Under the pieces are notes generated by a model that worked only from the letters and a program-made list of their open reading frames with translations, was not told the origin of the DNA and did not search any database. Below are positions 35,841 to 45,645 of a stretch of 64,000 nt of DNA, piece after piece. The stretch's first letter is position 1. Every line of letters starts with the position of its first letter. The DNA comes from Deferribacteraceae bacterium UBA6793 (GTDB lineage Bacteria > Chrysiogenota > Deferribacteres > Deferribacterales > Geovibrionaceae). A program made the translations under genes and the position numbers. The DNA lies in contig DKFP01000011.1 in assembly GCA_002452405.1 (NCBI GenBank), positions 196,228-260,227 on the forward strand, in the 5' to 3' direction.

Positions 35841-35880
35841 GTATGTAGTAATTGTAGGTTTTATTACAATTACTACATAC
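35841..35880. promoter_or_regulatory. 16-bp perfect inverted repeat upstream of gdhA
   Basis: GTATGTAGTAATTGTA and TACAATTACTACATAC are exact inverted copies separated by 8 nt. The repeat ends 4 nt before the gdhA ribosome site (AAGGAG). AT-rich and not followed by a T-run, it is more like an operator or a 5' UTR hairpin than a terminator. Confidence 0.7.
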
Positions 35881-35896
35881 ATAAAAGGAGATGCCT

Positions 35897-37243
35897 ATGA
35901 AAGGTCCGTCACCAAAAATTGAAAAGATATACCAGCAGGTTGTGGACAGAAACCCCGGCGAGACGGAGTTTCATCAGGCTGTCTGCGAAGTTCTGGACAG
36001 TCTCGGTCAGGTTATCCAGAAATATCCTAAATATGCCGACCACAAAATAATCGAACGCATCTGCGAACCAGAACGTCAGATAATCTTCCGCGTACCTTGG
36101 ACAGACGACAAGGGAAACATCCATATCAACAGAGGATTCAGAGTAGAGTTCAACTCCGCACTCGGACCCTATAAGGGTGGTCTGCGTTTCCACGAATCCG
36201 TTTATCTCGGTATCATAAAATTTCTCGGCTTTGAGCAGATATTCAAGAATGCCCTCACAGGTATGCCCATCGGCGGCGGCAAGGGCGGTTCCGACTTTAA
36301 CCCCAAAGGCAGAAGCGATGCTGAGATAATGAGATTCTGCCAGAGCTTCATGACAGAGCTTTACAGACACCTCGGCGAATACACCGACGTCCCCGCGGGG
36401 GATATAGGTGTCGGCGGACGCGAGATAGGCTATATGTTCGGACAGTACAAAAGAATAACCAACCGCTACGAAGCGGGTGTTCTTACCGGAAAAGGGCTTT
36501 CATGGGGCGGCTCGCTGGTTCGCACAGAGGCGACAGGCTATGGCGCTGTCTTTTTTGTAAACGAGATGCTCAAGATGAAAAAAGAGAGCTTCGACGGTAA
36601 AACCTGTGTTGTTTCGGGTTCAGGCAACGTTGCCATATATACAGTTGAAAAGATAAACCAGCTCGGCGGGAAGGTTATTGCGATGTCCGATTCAAACGGA
36701 TATATCTTCGATAAACGCGGAATCGACCTCAATCTGGTTAAGCAGCTTAAAGAGGTTGAGCGCCGCAGAATCAAAGACTATTGCGAATATCATAAAGGCG
36801 CGTCATATATCGACGGCGGTAATATCTGGGAAGTTCCATGTCAGGTGGCGATGCCCTCTGCAACACAGAACGAGCTTGATGCCAAAGATGCGGAAATGCT
36901 TGTCAAAAACGGATGCATCGCAGTTGGTGAGGGCGCGAACATGCCCACAACTCCCGATGGTACAAAAGTATTTCTCGGCAACGGGATTCTCTTCGGACCC
37001 GGAAAAGCAGCGAACGCGGGCGGTGTTGCAACATCGGCTCTTGAGATGCAGCAGAACGCAAGCCGTGATTCGTGGAGCTTCGAGCACACTGAAAAACGCC
37101 TGCACGACATCATGGTAGGAATACACAAGGCATGTTATGAGCAGTCGGAAGAGTTCGGACAGCCCGGTAACTATATTATGGGTGCGAACATCGCCTCTTT
37201 CCGCAAGGTAGCGGATGCGATGATCTCTCTGGGACTCGTATAA
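35897..37243 (+). CDS. gdhA: NADP-type glutamate dehydrogenase
   Basis: 448 residues from the ATG at 35897, six bases after AAGGAG; the ATG at 35891 abuts that site. It is the usual hexameric GDH length. Motifs: GPYKGGLRFHESV, catalytic Lys region FKNALTGMPIGGGKGGSDF, DVPAGDIGVGGREIGYM and the Rossmann CVVSGSGNVAIYT. It aminates 2-oxoglutarate to glutamate with NAD(P)H, the ammonia-assimilating direction for this subgroup. Confidence 0.96.
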   Translation: MKGPSPKIEKIYQQVVDRNPGETEFHQAVCEVLDSLGQVIQKYPKYADHKIIERICEPERQIIFRVPWTDDKGNIHINRGFRVEFNSALGPYKGGLRFHESVYLGIIKFLGFEQIFKNALTGMPIGGGKGGSDFNPKGRSDAEIMRFCQSFMTELYRHLGEYTDVPAGDIGVGGREIGYMFGQYKRITNRYEAGVLTGKGLSWGGSLVRTEATGYGAVFFVNEMLKMKKESFDGKTCVVSGSGNVAIYTVEKINQLGGKVIAMSDSNGYIFDKRGIDLNLVKQLKEVERRRIKDYCEYHKGASYIDGGNIWEVPCQVAMPSATQNELDAKDAEMLVKNGCIAVGEGANMPTTPDGTKVFLGNGILFGPGKAANAGGVATSALEMQQNASRDSWSFEHTEKRLHDIMVGIHKACYEQSEEFGQPGNYIMGANIASFRKVADAMISLGLV

Positions 37244-37251
37244 TAAGAAAA

Positions 37252-37275
37252 AAGGGCGGTCAACCGACCGCCCTT
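37252..37275. terminator. Bidirectional terminator gdhA/DAHP synthase
   Basis: Perfect 10-bp stem AAGGGCGGTC/GACCGCCCTT with loop AACC between convergent genes; A-rich on the left gives a T-run on the minus strand. Confidence 0.85.
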
Positions 37276-37280
37276 ACTGT

Positions 37281-38324
37281 TTAAAGTTTTGCGTATGCGT
37301 CGCGGAGCATCTTCTCCGTTGTTTCCCAGTCAACACACTTGTCTGTGACAGACACGCCGTATTTCAGGCATGACAGGTCTTCCGGTATGTTCTGGTTTCC
37401 CGCGAAAAGGTTACTCTCTACCATAACCCCTTTGATATCAGTCTGTTTGTCGTTGATTATCTGGGTTATTATGCTGTCCAGCACCATTGGCTGTTTCTCA
37501 TGGTCTTTGTATGAATTGGCATGACTGCAATCCACCATTATTGCGGGCGGAAGGTTATTCTTTTTAAGAAGCGCCACGGTTTCTTCTATGTTCTCTTTGA
37601 AATAATTGGGAGAATCGTTGCCTCCGCGCAGAACGATGTGCACGTCGGGGTTGCCAGCCGTCTGTACTATGGCTGTCACTCCGTCGTTGTTTATTCCGAG
37701 GAAGCTGTGGGGACGGCAGGATGAAGACATTGCGTCGGTGGCTATCCTGAGACAGCCGTCTGTGCCGTTTTTGAAGCCGACGGGGAATGAAAGACCGCTC
37801 GCCATCTCCCTGTGGGTCTGGGATTCAGTTGTTCTTGCGCCTATTGCGCCCCAGCTTATCATGTCTGAAAGGTAATGGGGGGTGATGGGGTCGAGCATTT
37901 CGCAGGCGATGGGAAGCTCTTTCTCGGTTATCTGGCAGAGGAGTCCGCGGGCGATACCCAGCCCTTTTGATATCATGTGTGTGCCGTTGAGGTCGGGGTC
38001 GTTTATGAGTCCCTTCCAGCCTACTGTGGTTCTGGGTTTTTCGAAATATACCCTCATGATGATGAACAGTTTATCTGAAAGCTCGTCTGAAAGTTTTTTC
38101 AGTTTATCGGCATATTCCAGAGCCGCCTTTGTGTCGTGTATGGAGCAGGGACCGACGACGACCATCAGTTTGTCGTTTTTCCCGTGGAGTATGTCGCGTA
38201 TTGTGTCTCTGGATTGTTTTACGAACGCTGCACCCTTAACCGGAAGTGGGAAAACCTGTTTCAGGTTGTTCGGTGAGATAAGCGGGGTAAGGGCGAGTAC
38301 GTTTATGTTATAAGTTTTAACCAT
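37281..38324 (-). CDS. 3-deoxy-7-phosphoheptulonate synthase (class I DAHP synthase)
   Basis: 347 residues, AAGGAG five bases before the ATG. Class I (AroF/G/H) motifs: VVVGPCSIHD, RVYFEKPRTTVGWKG, GARTTESQTHREMASGL and DCSHANSYKDH. It condenses PEP with erythrose 4-phosphate, the first step of aromatic amino acid synthesis. The N-terminal extension is the site of feedback control in this family, but which amino acid regulates it cannot be read here. Confidence 0.95.
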   Translation of the reverse strand: MVKTYNINVLALTPLISPNNLKQVFPLPVKGAAFVKQSRDTIRDILHGKNDKLMVVVGPCSIHDTKAALEYADKLKKLSDELSDKLFIIMRVYFEKPRTTVGWKGLINDPDLNGTHMISKGLGIARGLLCQITEKELPIACEMLDPITPHYLSDMISWGAIGARTTESQTHREMASGLSFPVGFKNGTDGCLRIATDAMSSSCRPHSFLGINNDGVTAIVQTAGNPDVHIVLRGGNDSPNYFKENIEETVALLKKNNLPPAIMVDCSHANSYKDHEKQPMVLDSIITQIINDKQTDIKGVMVESNLFAGNQNIPEDLSCLKYGVSVTDKCVDWETTEKMLRDAYAKL

Positions 38325-38505
38325 TTTGTCTCCTTGTGTCGCTTTTGTTAGCTTTCGAAACTTTTTTATAAAATAATGTATCTTTATTTAGCGATTTAAT
38401 CAAAAGGTTTTTAAACTTCTTACCTCATTTTTTTGTCAGAAGGTGCCTGTTTTCAATATATACCAAACGGGTGGAGTTTAAAGGAAAAAATTTATTATGT
38501 TTGAA

Positions 38506-38527
38506 AAGGGGCGGAGAACCGCCCCTT
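38506..38527 (-). terminator. Terminator of the 38.5 kb MCP gene
   Basis: Perfect 9-bp stem AAGGGGCGG/CCGCCCCTT, loop of 4, followed on the minus strand by TTTTC. Confidence 0.75.
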
Positions 38528-38532
38528 AAAGA

Positions 38533-40827
38533 TTATCTGGTTTTGAATTTCTGTACTTCTGAATACATCTCTTCCGCGAGTTCGCTGAGTTCGGTCAGGT
38601 TTCCTGAAACCGAGAGCACGGATGCGCTGCTCTGTTCAACACCTGAACTGATGCTGTTTATATTCTCCGTAACGGAGGATATGGCTGAATTTTGTTCCCT
38701 TACAGCAGTTTCGATGTTCCGTCCTGCGGCGTCTATACTGCCGACGGAATCCACGATCTGTTCGAACACCTTGTTTGTGTTTGTTATGGCGGAAACGCCG
38801 CTGTTGACCGTTTCCTCTGCGGCACGCATCTCCTGTGATGCTTCATGTGTTTCGTGCTGGAGAGAGGAGACGATACCGCTTATCTCTGTTGTTGCCTTCT
38901 GTGTGCGTTCCGCCAGTTTGCGCACTTCGTCTGCGACAACTGCGAACCCGCGTCCCGCTTCACCGGCTCTTGCTGCTTCTATCGCCGCATTAAGTGCAAG
39001 GAGGTTTGTCTGGTCTGCGATGTCGTTAATGACGTTCAGTATGTCCCCTATCTGGGATGAGGACGTGCTCAACCCTGCAATTGTCTTTGCAAGGGATGAG
39101 ACACTGGTCTTTATTTTTCCGATGTTATCCACCGCTTCTTTCAGCGCGTTCATGCCCTCTTTTGTCTTTCCGTCGGCGTGCCCTGTGCGTTCAATGGCAT
39201 CTGCCGCGCTGTTAAGGACAGTTTCGGACGTAATGCTCATCTCTTCCATGGCTGAGGCTATATCGCTGATTCGTCCCGACTGGTCAGAGAAGTTCGCCGA
39301 GAGCTGCCCCGTAACTGCGGCAAGTTCAGAGGATTTCTGGTTTACGCCGTGTGCTTTATCCCTTATGTCGGCTACGATATCGTGAACGTTTTCGATGAAC
39401 TGATTTATGTAACCTGTCAGCAGTACAATTTCGTCCCTGCTCTGTCCTGTGTTTTCTGATGCGGATAGGGTGAGTTTTCTGGTCAGGTCGGCATCGCCGC
39501 TGACGAGATCGCGCACAAGGTCTGTCACTTTTTTGAGTTTCTGTAAAACCACTTTGTTAAGTACAATGTAAGTCAGAGCGGCAGCGATAAGGGTTATGAC
39601 CAGAGAAGTAATTATGAGTGAATTGCGGAGAGTAATTGCCGCCGCCATTGCCTCATCCTTGTCCATGCGGACGACTATTCCCATATTAATTCCGAATATG
39701 TTCAGCGCAGAAAATGAGTTGAGGATATCGTTGCCGTCGTTGTTTTTTGTAACGGCATAACCGGATTCGCCTTTAAGGGCTTTGTCTGCCGCCTCGTCTT
39801 CAATTTTCAGCACGCCTATGGTGGTTTTTATCTTCTTCACCAGCGGGTCGTCTATTTTATCCAGAAATCTGTTGTTGTTGCGCATGGTATGATCTGCGCC
39901 GAGAAGAAACGCCTGTCCGCTGTTTCCCAGTCCCGATTGTTCATAGTGTCCGCCGAAGTTCATAACATCGTCTATCTTATTTATAGGCATCTGAAAAATA
40001 AGTACGCCTATCTTTTCGTCTCCGTTATAGACTGGTGTGGAGATGAAGGATGCGGGAAGGTAATAGCTTGGTTCATAGGGTTTGAAATCATTAAGATATA
40101 TTTTACCCTTTTCCATTTCCCTGCCTTTTTTGTATGCGTCACCGAGTCCGGTATCGGCATAGGGTCCTGTGAGCAGGTTAGTTGCGTAATCCTTCTCCTT
40201 GAAAACGGTATAAACGAGGTCTCCCTTCATGTTTACGAGAAAGATGTCATACAGAGAAAAAGACTTCAGCATGGAGTTGAAAGTATTGTGATATGCCGTG
40301 TGCATCCTTACGTACTCGCTTTCGAACCCCGCAGGCGTTGTCATATTGTTCTTTTCGCCTATCTTTTCCGTGTTCTTTTCGATGTAGATATACTGAGCAA
40401 TGAGTCCGTTGGGGTTCATTTTCAGATAATCTTCCGTCGGGCGTCTCGGCGGTGCACCGGGGACGTCGTAATTGACCATGTTGAGATACTGGCTGTCATA
40501 GTGCCTTTTCAGTTGAGCTGCGGCAGTTTCAGCGGAAACAGGTGTTTCTTCCTGAAGTCTGTAATAGCCTTCGCTGAGTTTTATCATTGCCTCAGCGGTC
40601 ATTTCGCTTGATGCGGTAGATATCAGCAGCGAGCCGATGCTGCTGAAATAATCCTGAATATTGTCCTTTTTGATCATACATATGCTGCCCAGATGGTCAA
40701 ACTGCATATGCAGGACGGACTTATAGGAACTATAAGCTGAAAGACAGGTTATGACGGCTCCGAGCATTACCAGACCCAGAATGGCAGCAGTGATTATTCT
40801 GAACCTGATAGAAGTGTTTGCGAACAT
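38533..40827 (-). CDS. Methyl-accepting chemotaxis protein with large periplasmic sensor
   Basis: 764 residues. First membrane span ~10-32; a ~340-residue periplasmic region with two alpha/beta subdomains (YDIFLVNMKGDLVYTVFKEKD and PVYNGDEKIGVLIFQMP), as in dCache sensors; second span near 405-425; HAMP; signalling hairpin QTNLLALNAAIEAARAGEAGRGFAVVADEVRKLAERT. GGGGTG precedes the ATG. Orphan receptor gene, flanked by its own terminator. Ligand unknown. Confidence 0.93.
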   Translation of the reverse strand: MFANTSIRFRIITAAILGLVMLGAVITCLSAYSSYKSVLHMQFDHLGSICMIKKDNIQDYFSSIGSLLISTASSEMTAEAMIKLSEGYYRLQEETPVSAETAAAQLKRHYDSQYLNMVNYDVPGAPPRRPTEDYLKMNPNGLIAQYIYIEKNTEKIGEKNNMTTPAGFESEYVRMHTAYHNTFNSMLKSFSLYDIFLVNMKGDLVYTVFKEKDYATNLLTGPYADTGLGDAYKKGREMEKGKIYLNDFKPYEPSYYLPASFISTPVYNGDEKIGVLIFQMPINKIDDVMNFGGHYEQSGLGNSGQAFLLGADHTMRNNNRFLDKIDDPLVKKIKTTIGVLKIEDEAADKALKGESGYAVTKNNDGNDILNSFSALNIFGINMGIVVRMDKDEAMAAAITLRNSLIITSLVITLIAAALTYIVLNKVVLQKLKKVTDLVRDLVSGDADLTRKLTLSASENTGQSRDEIVLLTGYINQFIENVHDIVADIRDKAHGVNQKSSELAAVTGQLSANFSDQSGRISDIASAMEEMSITSETVLNSAADAIERTGHADGKTKEGMNALKEAVDNIGKIKTSVSSLAKTIAGLSTSSSQIGDILNVINDIADQTNLLALNAAIEAARAGEAGRGFAVVADEVRKLAERTQKATTEISGIVSSLQHETHEASQEMRAAEETVNSGVSAITNTNKVFEQIVDSVGSIDAAGRNIETAVREQNSAISSVTENINSISSGVEQSSASVLSVSGNLTELSELAEEMYSEVQKFKTR

Positions 40828-40995
40828 AGTTCACCCCAAAAATAATGTGAATAATGTTCTGTTTAAAAAAAAATAATAATAATCAGTCCCACATTAAACT
40901 ATACCACACGGACAAATGATTTTAATTCTAACTTATTAAAAATTATTCAATCAGTCTATAACATAGTGTATAATCCACCCATAAGAAGGGTTATA

Positions 40996-42435
40996 ATGAA
41001 CAGATTATTTTTAATTAAAAGGTCCGGAACCGTTATTATCGTCGTGGCTGTTATTGCCACATTTGTCTATGTACTGGCAGATAGCTACATAGATATGAAA
41101 TATGCCGCCGATCCTGAGAACAGGGAGTTGTTTGAGAAGATCACGGTGGCGCTGCTTTTTACCGTTTTTATATCGGGCATGTTCGGGATGATACGGGTTA
41201 TGCAGCGGCTCGACACACAGGCAAAGGAACGGGATGAAAAGTACAGAACGTACATCAACAATTCTCCGGACCCCATAATTGTCTGCGACAGAACGGGGCG
41301 TATAACCGAATCGAACCTCGCCATGGAAAGATTGTCCGGTTACAACGGTGCAGAGCTTTCCGCAATGACCATTCAGCAGATGTGGGCGGATGAAAGTGTT
41401 AAGCAGGGGTACGCCGCGCTTGCGAAAATGCTCACAACAGACAGTCTGGACGTTACTCTGAAATACCTTAAAAAGGACGGTGCAGATTACTATCTTTCCT
41501 GCCATGCGGTGCGCGTTGGTGAAAGGTTTCTTGTGATGTGCAGGGATATGACCTCGTATGTCATAATGGACAGCCACATAAGACAGATTCACAACGAGCT
41601 GAAAGAGAAGGTTGAAGAGGAGCTTAAAAAGCGTCACAGACAGGAACAGCTTATTGAAAACCAGAAAAAGATGGCGGACATGAGTAAACTTTTAAGCGCA
41701 ATCGCTCACCAGTGGAGGCAGCCGCTCAACATCCTTTCCCTTTATAACATAGACCTGAACGACACCTACCGAGCGGGTAGTCTGGACGATAAATACATGG
41801 ACAACTATAACGCCGTGGTGTCTTCGACCATTGAGAAGATGTCTGATATTATAGACGATTTCCGCCTTTTTTTCGTACCGGAAAAGACCGATACGCTGTT
41901 TTGTGTGACTACGGAGATTCTGGACGTTCTCAGCATCCTTCAGGCACAGCTTAATTATCTCGGCATAAATATAGAACTCAGATGCATATGCGACAGGCAG
42001 CACTATGTCTGCCGAAACGTCACCACCTGTCCCGACTGCGCCTACAGGTCGGCATATGCCCGCGGCGAACAGGACAGGTTCCGTCACGTTATCCTGAACG
42101 TAATATACAACAGTATAGATGCCATCAGTGAGAAATCTGCCGTGCAGAGCGGACACAAGGGCAGGATAATAATATCCGTCGCCTGTATACACGACAAGGT
42201 GCGTATCGTTATTGCGGACAACGGAATTGGCGTAGCACCGGAGATAAAAGACAAGGTTTTCGAACCCTATTTCTCCACGAAAGGGGAAGGAAAAGGCGCC
42301 GGAATAGGTCTTTTCATGTCCGGAATGGTCATAAAGGAGCAGATGAAAGGGGAAATTGAGCTTGTGGGTACGGAAGAGGGGGCAGAGGCTGTCATAACTC
42401 TTCCTGCCGTGCCTGCGGAGGCTATTCTTCGATAA
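40996..42435 (+). CDS. PAS-domain sensor histidine kinase
   Basis: 479 residues from the ATG at 40996 behind AGAAGGG. Two N-terminal membrane spans (~10-30 and ~50-68) enclose only a short periplasmic loop. A PAS domain follows (~85-190), then a coiled linker, H-box LLSAIAHQWRQPLNIL, N-box VILNVIYNSIDAI and G boxes IADNGIGV and GKGAGIGLFMSG. A four-Cys cluster (CICDRQHYVCRNVTTCPDC) lies between the H and N boxes and may bind metal. No response regulator is adjacent. The 3' end overlaps the convergent gene by 14 nt. Confidence 0.92.
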   Translation: MNRLFLIKRSGTVIIVVAVIATFVYVLADSYIDMKYAADPENRELFEKITVALLFTVFISGMFGMIRVMQRLDTQAKERDEKYRTYINNSPDPIIVCDRTGRITESNLAMERLSGYNGAELSAMTIQQMWADESVKQGYAALAKMLTTDSLDVTLKYLKKDGADYYLSCHAVRVGERFLVMCRDMTSYVIMDSHIRQIHNELKEKVEEELKKRHRQEQLIENQKKMADMSKLLSAIAHQWRQPLNILSLYNIDLNDTYRAGSLDDKYMDNYNAVVSSTIEKMSDIIDDFRLFFVPEKTDTLFCVTTEILDVLSILQAQLNYLGINIELRCICDRQHYVCRNVTTCPDCAYRSAYARGEQDRFRHVILNVIYNSIDAISEKSAVQSGHKGRIIISVACIHDKVRIVIADNGIGVAPEIKDKVFEPYFSTKGEGKGAGIGLFMSGMVIKEQMKGEIELVGTEEGAEAVITLPAVPAEAILR

Positions 42436-44407
42436 CCTTGACAATTTGCACAGTGTTTCCTTTGTCGCTGTAGTAAAGACCGTCCACAAGGTTGTCGGTG
42501 ATGAAAATCCCTCTGCCGTTGTATTTTTTTGTGTCAATTTTGAAGAGATTGCCGTCAAAACTGCTGAATTTGAATATCTCGGAAACGTTGAAGCCGCTTC
42601 CGCTGTCGGTTATCTCTACCGTAACCAGTTTCTGACCGTCGGTTCCCGTGCGGGCAGTGAGGCAGCGGATACGTATCTCTTTGCTATAGTCCGGTGAACT
42701 CTCCTTTGTGCGTTCCGCTATGAACTCGTCGTAGACCCCGCCGCGTATCATGTCCTGTTTCTGACGGAACGACAGTCCGAGGCTTCCGTGTTCAAGAGCG
42801 TTCATGAGCATCTCTCCGGCGGCGAACTCGAATGTGGATATCTCCACATGGTCAACCCCCTGTGCTTCCATAAAGCTATTGATGCGTTCGGCGGCGTTGC
42901 TCAGATCCTTTGCGCAGGAATGGACTGAAAAAGAGTCCTCGGCAATTATGTCTTCCGGTTCTGTGCTTATGAAAAAGAAGGTGATGTCGTCTTCATTGTG
43001 GGTTATATCCTCGTTCACCATTTTGAGAAGATGTTTCTTTGTTACCGCTTTGCCAAAGCAACCGGGCAGCCTGTCATAAAACAGTGAACCGTCTGCGGTG
43101 GCGGATTCCGATAACCCGTCGGAATATATCAGCAGTTTATCAACGTCTTTCAGGCTGAAATCCGTAATCTCCTTAACCGCCATGAACCGCATTATGGGCA
43201 TGTTTGGTGTGCGCAGTCTCTGTATGCTACCGTCTTTCATCTTTGCCAGTATAGGAGGCATACCGAAGCTGGAAACGGAGATAGTGTCGGTGTTGGTGTC
43301 TATCATAGCGAAAACGGCGCAAAGCGCTTCGTCCTCCATCAGCCTGTCGCGGATGTAATGGAGGAACGAGCTGAGCATTTTGCCCATGTCGAAGTCATTT
43401 TTTATTATGGAAAGCTCAACCGCGTGATTTATGAACGAGCTTGATTGCAAGGCGGTGACGGATGCTGAGAGCCCTTTGCCCATTGCGTCGATTATGTAAA
43501 GGAAGTATCTGCCGTCTTTTATGTTCATGTTTCCGTAGATGTCGCCGCTCATGATGTCCAGCGGCTTGAAATAGGTCTCGAAAAAGAACCGGCTGCCTTT
43601 TGTGCCCGATATCTCATCCTTTATGACCAGCATCTGTTTTTTGAAAGCCGCCGCCTGCTGGGTGGAATGATAGCGTTCCTGATACTTCAGAAGCTCAAGC
43701 TCTTTCTGCCTGTCAATGGCACGCACGGAGACCGGGTAGAAAATCAGTATGCTTCCGCTCTTTTCTCCGTCTTCATAAATTTTTGTCAATGTGCCGGAAA
43801 GCAGCAGGTCCCTCCCCTTGCGGGTAGTGTGCGGCTGTTCGTCGAAACGGGAGGCTTCGCCTATGTATGGGTGCATGGCGAAAACATCGTCCAGAGTTCT
43901 GTGGTTAAGTTCCGTTCCGTCCATGCCAAGGATGGATTTAGCGCCTTCGTTTACGAAGTTTATCCGTCCCGCAGCATCCATGACCATTATTCCGTGCTCG
44001 ACACAGTTTGCAAGATCGCGCAGCCTTTCCACGGCTCTGTGTATCAGCGATGCGTATTTTGTGTCGCGCCCGTTGTTTTGCAGCTGCTTTATCCCTTCGG
44101 GCAGGGAATGTTTTGTAAAAAAAGTATTTATACCTATGTCGGCGAAACGGTAAAGGTTGCTGTCGGATGTCAGATAGACAGCGGTTTTAGGAGCGTCTGC
44201 GGATTTAATTACACCTGAGATTATTTTAAGACATTCATCATCGGTGCCTTCGCTGTCAAAAACGATTGCATCCGGTTTTTCCTCTTCCAGCTTTTTAAGA
44301 AGGTTTTCCGCACCGAATACATGCTCATATTCGGCAACCATCCGGCAGAAAGGGTCTGATATATCGCAAAAATTAAATTTTGAATTGTATATTAATATCT
44401 TTTTCAT
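42422..44407 (-). CDS. SpoIIE-type phosphatase with PAS and RsbW-like kinase domains
   Basis: 661 residues from the ATG at 44407, just after GGAAGAG. It has a degenerate receiver-like N-terminus (~1-105), a PAS domain (~125-245), a PP2C/SpoIIE phosphatase (KPLDIMSGDIYGNMNI, YIIDAMGKGLSAS and LLIYSDGLSES) and a C-terminal HATPase of anti-sigma type (FEFAAGEMLMNALEHG, EITDSGSGFN). This combines phosphatase and kinase arms of a partner-switching circuit in one chain. A STAS partner is plausible; the nearest one is at 25784. Confidence 0.88.
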   Translation of the reverse strand: MKKILIYNSKFNFCDISDPFCRMVAEYEHVFGAENLLKKLEEEKPDAIVFDSEGTDDECLKIISGVIKSADAPKTAVYLTSDSNLYRFADIGINTFFTKHSLPEGIKQLQNNGRDTKYASLIHRAVERLRDLANCVEHGIMVMDAAGRINFVNEGAKSILGMDGTELNHRTLDDVFAMHPYIGEASRFDEQPHTTRKGRDLLLSGTLTKIYEDGEKSGSILIFYPVSVRAIDRQKELELLKYQERYHSTQQAAAFKKQMLVIKDEISGTKGSRFFFETYFKPLDIMSGDIYGNMNIKDGRYFLYIIDAMGKGLSASVTALQSSSFINHAVELSIIKNDFDMGKMLSSFLHYIRDRLMEDEALCAVFAMIDTNTDTISVSSFGMPPILAKMKDGSIQRLRTPNMPIMRFMAVKEITDFSLKDVDKLLIYSDGLSESATADGSLFYDRLPGCFGKAVTKKHLLKMVNEDITHNEDDITFFFISTEPEDIIAEDSFSVHSCAKDLSNAAERINSFMEAQGVDHVEISTFEFAAGEMLMNALEHGSLGLSFRQKQDMIRGGVYDEFIAERTKESSPDYSKEIRIRCLTARTGTDGQKLVTVEITDSGSGFNVSEIFKFSSFDGNLFKIDTKKYNGRGIFITDNLVDGLYYSDKGNTVQIVKVIEE

Positions 44408-44481
44408 GCTCTTCCATAATTTATATGCCGCTCGCAAAAAAATACAGGATTATTCCTATCACCCTTTTATAATGACGGAAA

Positions 44482-45645
44482 ATGTATTATGATTATAGCA
44501 TGAAACTTGAAGAAGCATTTAACACCATCATATCTTTTATTCCCGGCGCAAGACCGGAGGAAGTACCCCTCATCGCTGCGGCGGGAAGGGTTCTGGCGGA
44601 GGATATCGTTGCACAGCACGACTATCCTGAGGCTGATATGTCGCGCATGGACGGATATGCCGTCGGCAAAGGCAGCGAAGGCACATGTCTCGTTGTTCAG
44701 GAACTTTCCGCAGCGGACAGCTATGACAAACCTCTGAAAAAAGGCGAGTGTATCCGCGTTGCCACGGGAGCGAAGGTTCCTTCGAACACGGATTTCGTCG
44801 TTCCTTTTGAAAACGCCCACAGAGACGGCGAAAACGTCACATACCAGCAGGGCGAGGAACGCAAAAGACACATTACCCAGGCGGGCAGCGACATCAAAAA
44901 AGGAGATGTGCTGGCGCGCAAAGGGATGCGGGTCGACATACGGCTGATGGAGGTATTTGCCAGTATGCGCTTTGCCGCTCTGCCCTGTGCGAAAGCTCCC
45001 CTGATAGGCGTCATCTCCACAGGTTCCGAGCTGGTTGAAGATTTTACGAAGAAAGGAACCGTAAACAGCAACTACTATCACATGGCGGGACTGCTGCGCA
45101 TTTTCGACGTGAATATGAAATACTACGGCGTTATACCGGACGACGAGGGTCTGCTTTCGACAGTTATGAAACAGGCTGCCCTTGAGTGCGACATGGTCGT
45201 CACATTCGGCGGTACAGGCTATTCCAGATATGACCTGCTGAAGCTCACTGTGCTTGAGGCGGGCGGCGAGATTCCTGTTGAGGGACTGCGTGTCAGCCCC
45301 GGAAAGACCTTCCGTTTCGGACTGCTCGGCGGAAAACCGCTGTTCATGTTCCCCGGCTCGCCTGCGGGCGCGATAGCCTGTTCCGAGGTGTTCCTCGTTC
45401 AGGCGATACGCAAATGGCACGGGCTTAAAACCGGAAGTATCAAAGGGGTGATAAACTTCCCCGTTAAAAAGAGAAAAGGATTTGCAAAACTGGTCAGGAC
45501 ATGGCTCACCATCAACGACGAAGGTATGGCTGTTGCGTGTCAGAACGGCGTGGGCTTCCCTTGTGTCGCGGTTATTGCCGAGGATGCGGAAGAGGTTCAG
45601 CGTGGCGATCTTGTGGATGTCTGGCTGGCGAGCAAAATGCTCTGA
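44482..45645 (+). CDS. moeA: MoeA molybdopterin molybdenum/tungsten insertase
   Basis: 387 residues. Motifs of MoeA: DYPEADMSRMDGYAVG near the start, IATGAKVPSNTD-type segment (RVATGAKVPSNTD), GVISTGSELV, VVTFGGTGYSRYD and VSPGKTFRFGLLGGKPLFMFPGSPAGA. It inserts the metal into molybdopterin. The GGTSVGxxD motif reads GGTGYSRYD. The neighbouring AOR-like gene would need a pterin-bound metal, normally tungsten. Its 3' end overlaps the convergent aldolase gene by 49 nt. Confidence 0.9.
   Translation: MYYDYSMKLEEAFNTIISFIPGARPEEVPLIAAAGRVLAEDIVAQHDYPEADMSRMDGYAVGKGSEGTCLVVQELSAADSYDKPLKKGECIRVATGAKVPSNTDFVVPFENAHRDGENVTYQQGEERKRHITQAGSDIKKGDVLARKGMRVDIRLMEVFASMRFAALPCAKAPLIGVISTGSELVEDFTKKGTVNSNYYHMAGLLRIFDVNMKYYGVIPDDEGLLSTVMKQAALECDMVVTFGGTGYSRYDLLKLTVLEAGGEIPVEGLRVSPGKTFRFGLLGGKPLFMFPGSPAGAIACSEVFLVQAIRKWHGLKTGSIKGVINFPVKKRKGFAKLVRTWLTINDEGMAVACQNGVGFPCVAVIAEDAEEVQRGDLVDVWLASKML

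Noticed and set aside
35825..35842. Sigma-54 promoter upstream of gdhA (GGCATTTTTTGCA)
   Set aside because: The GG-to-GC distance is 8 nt, not the required 10.
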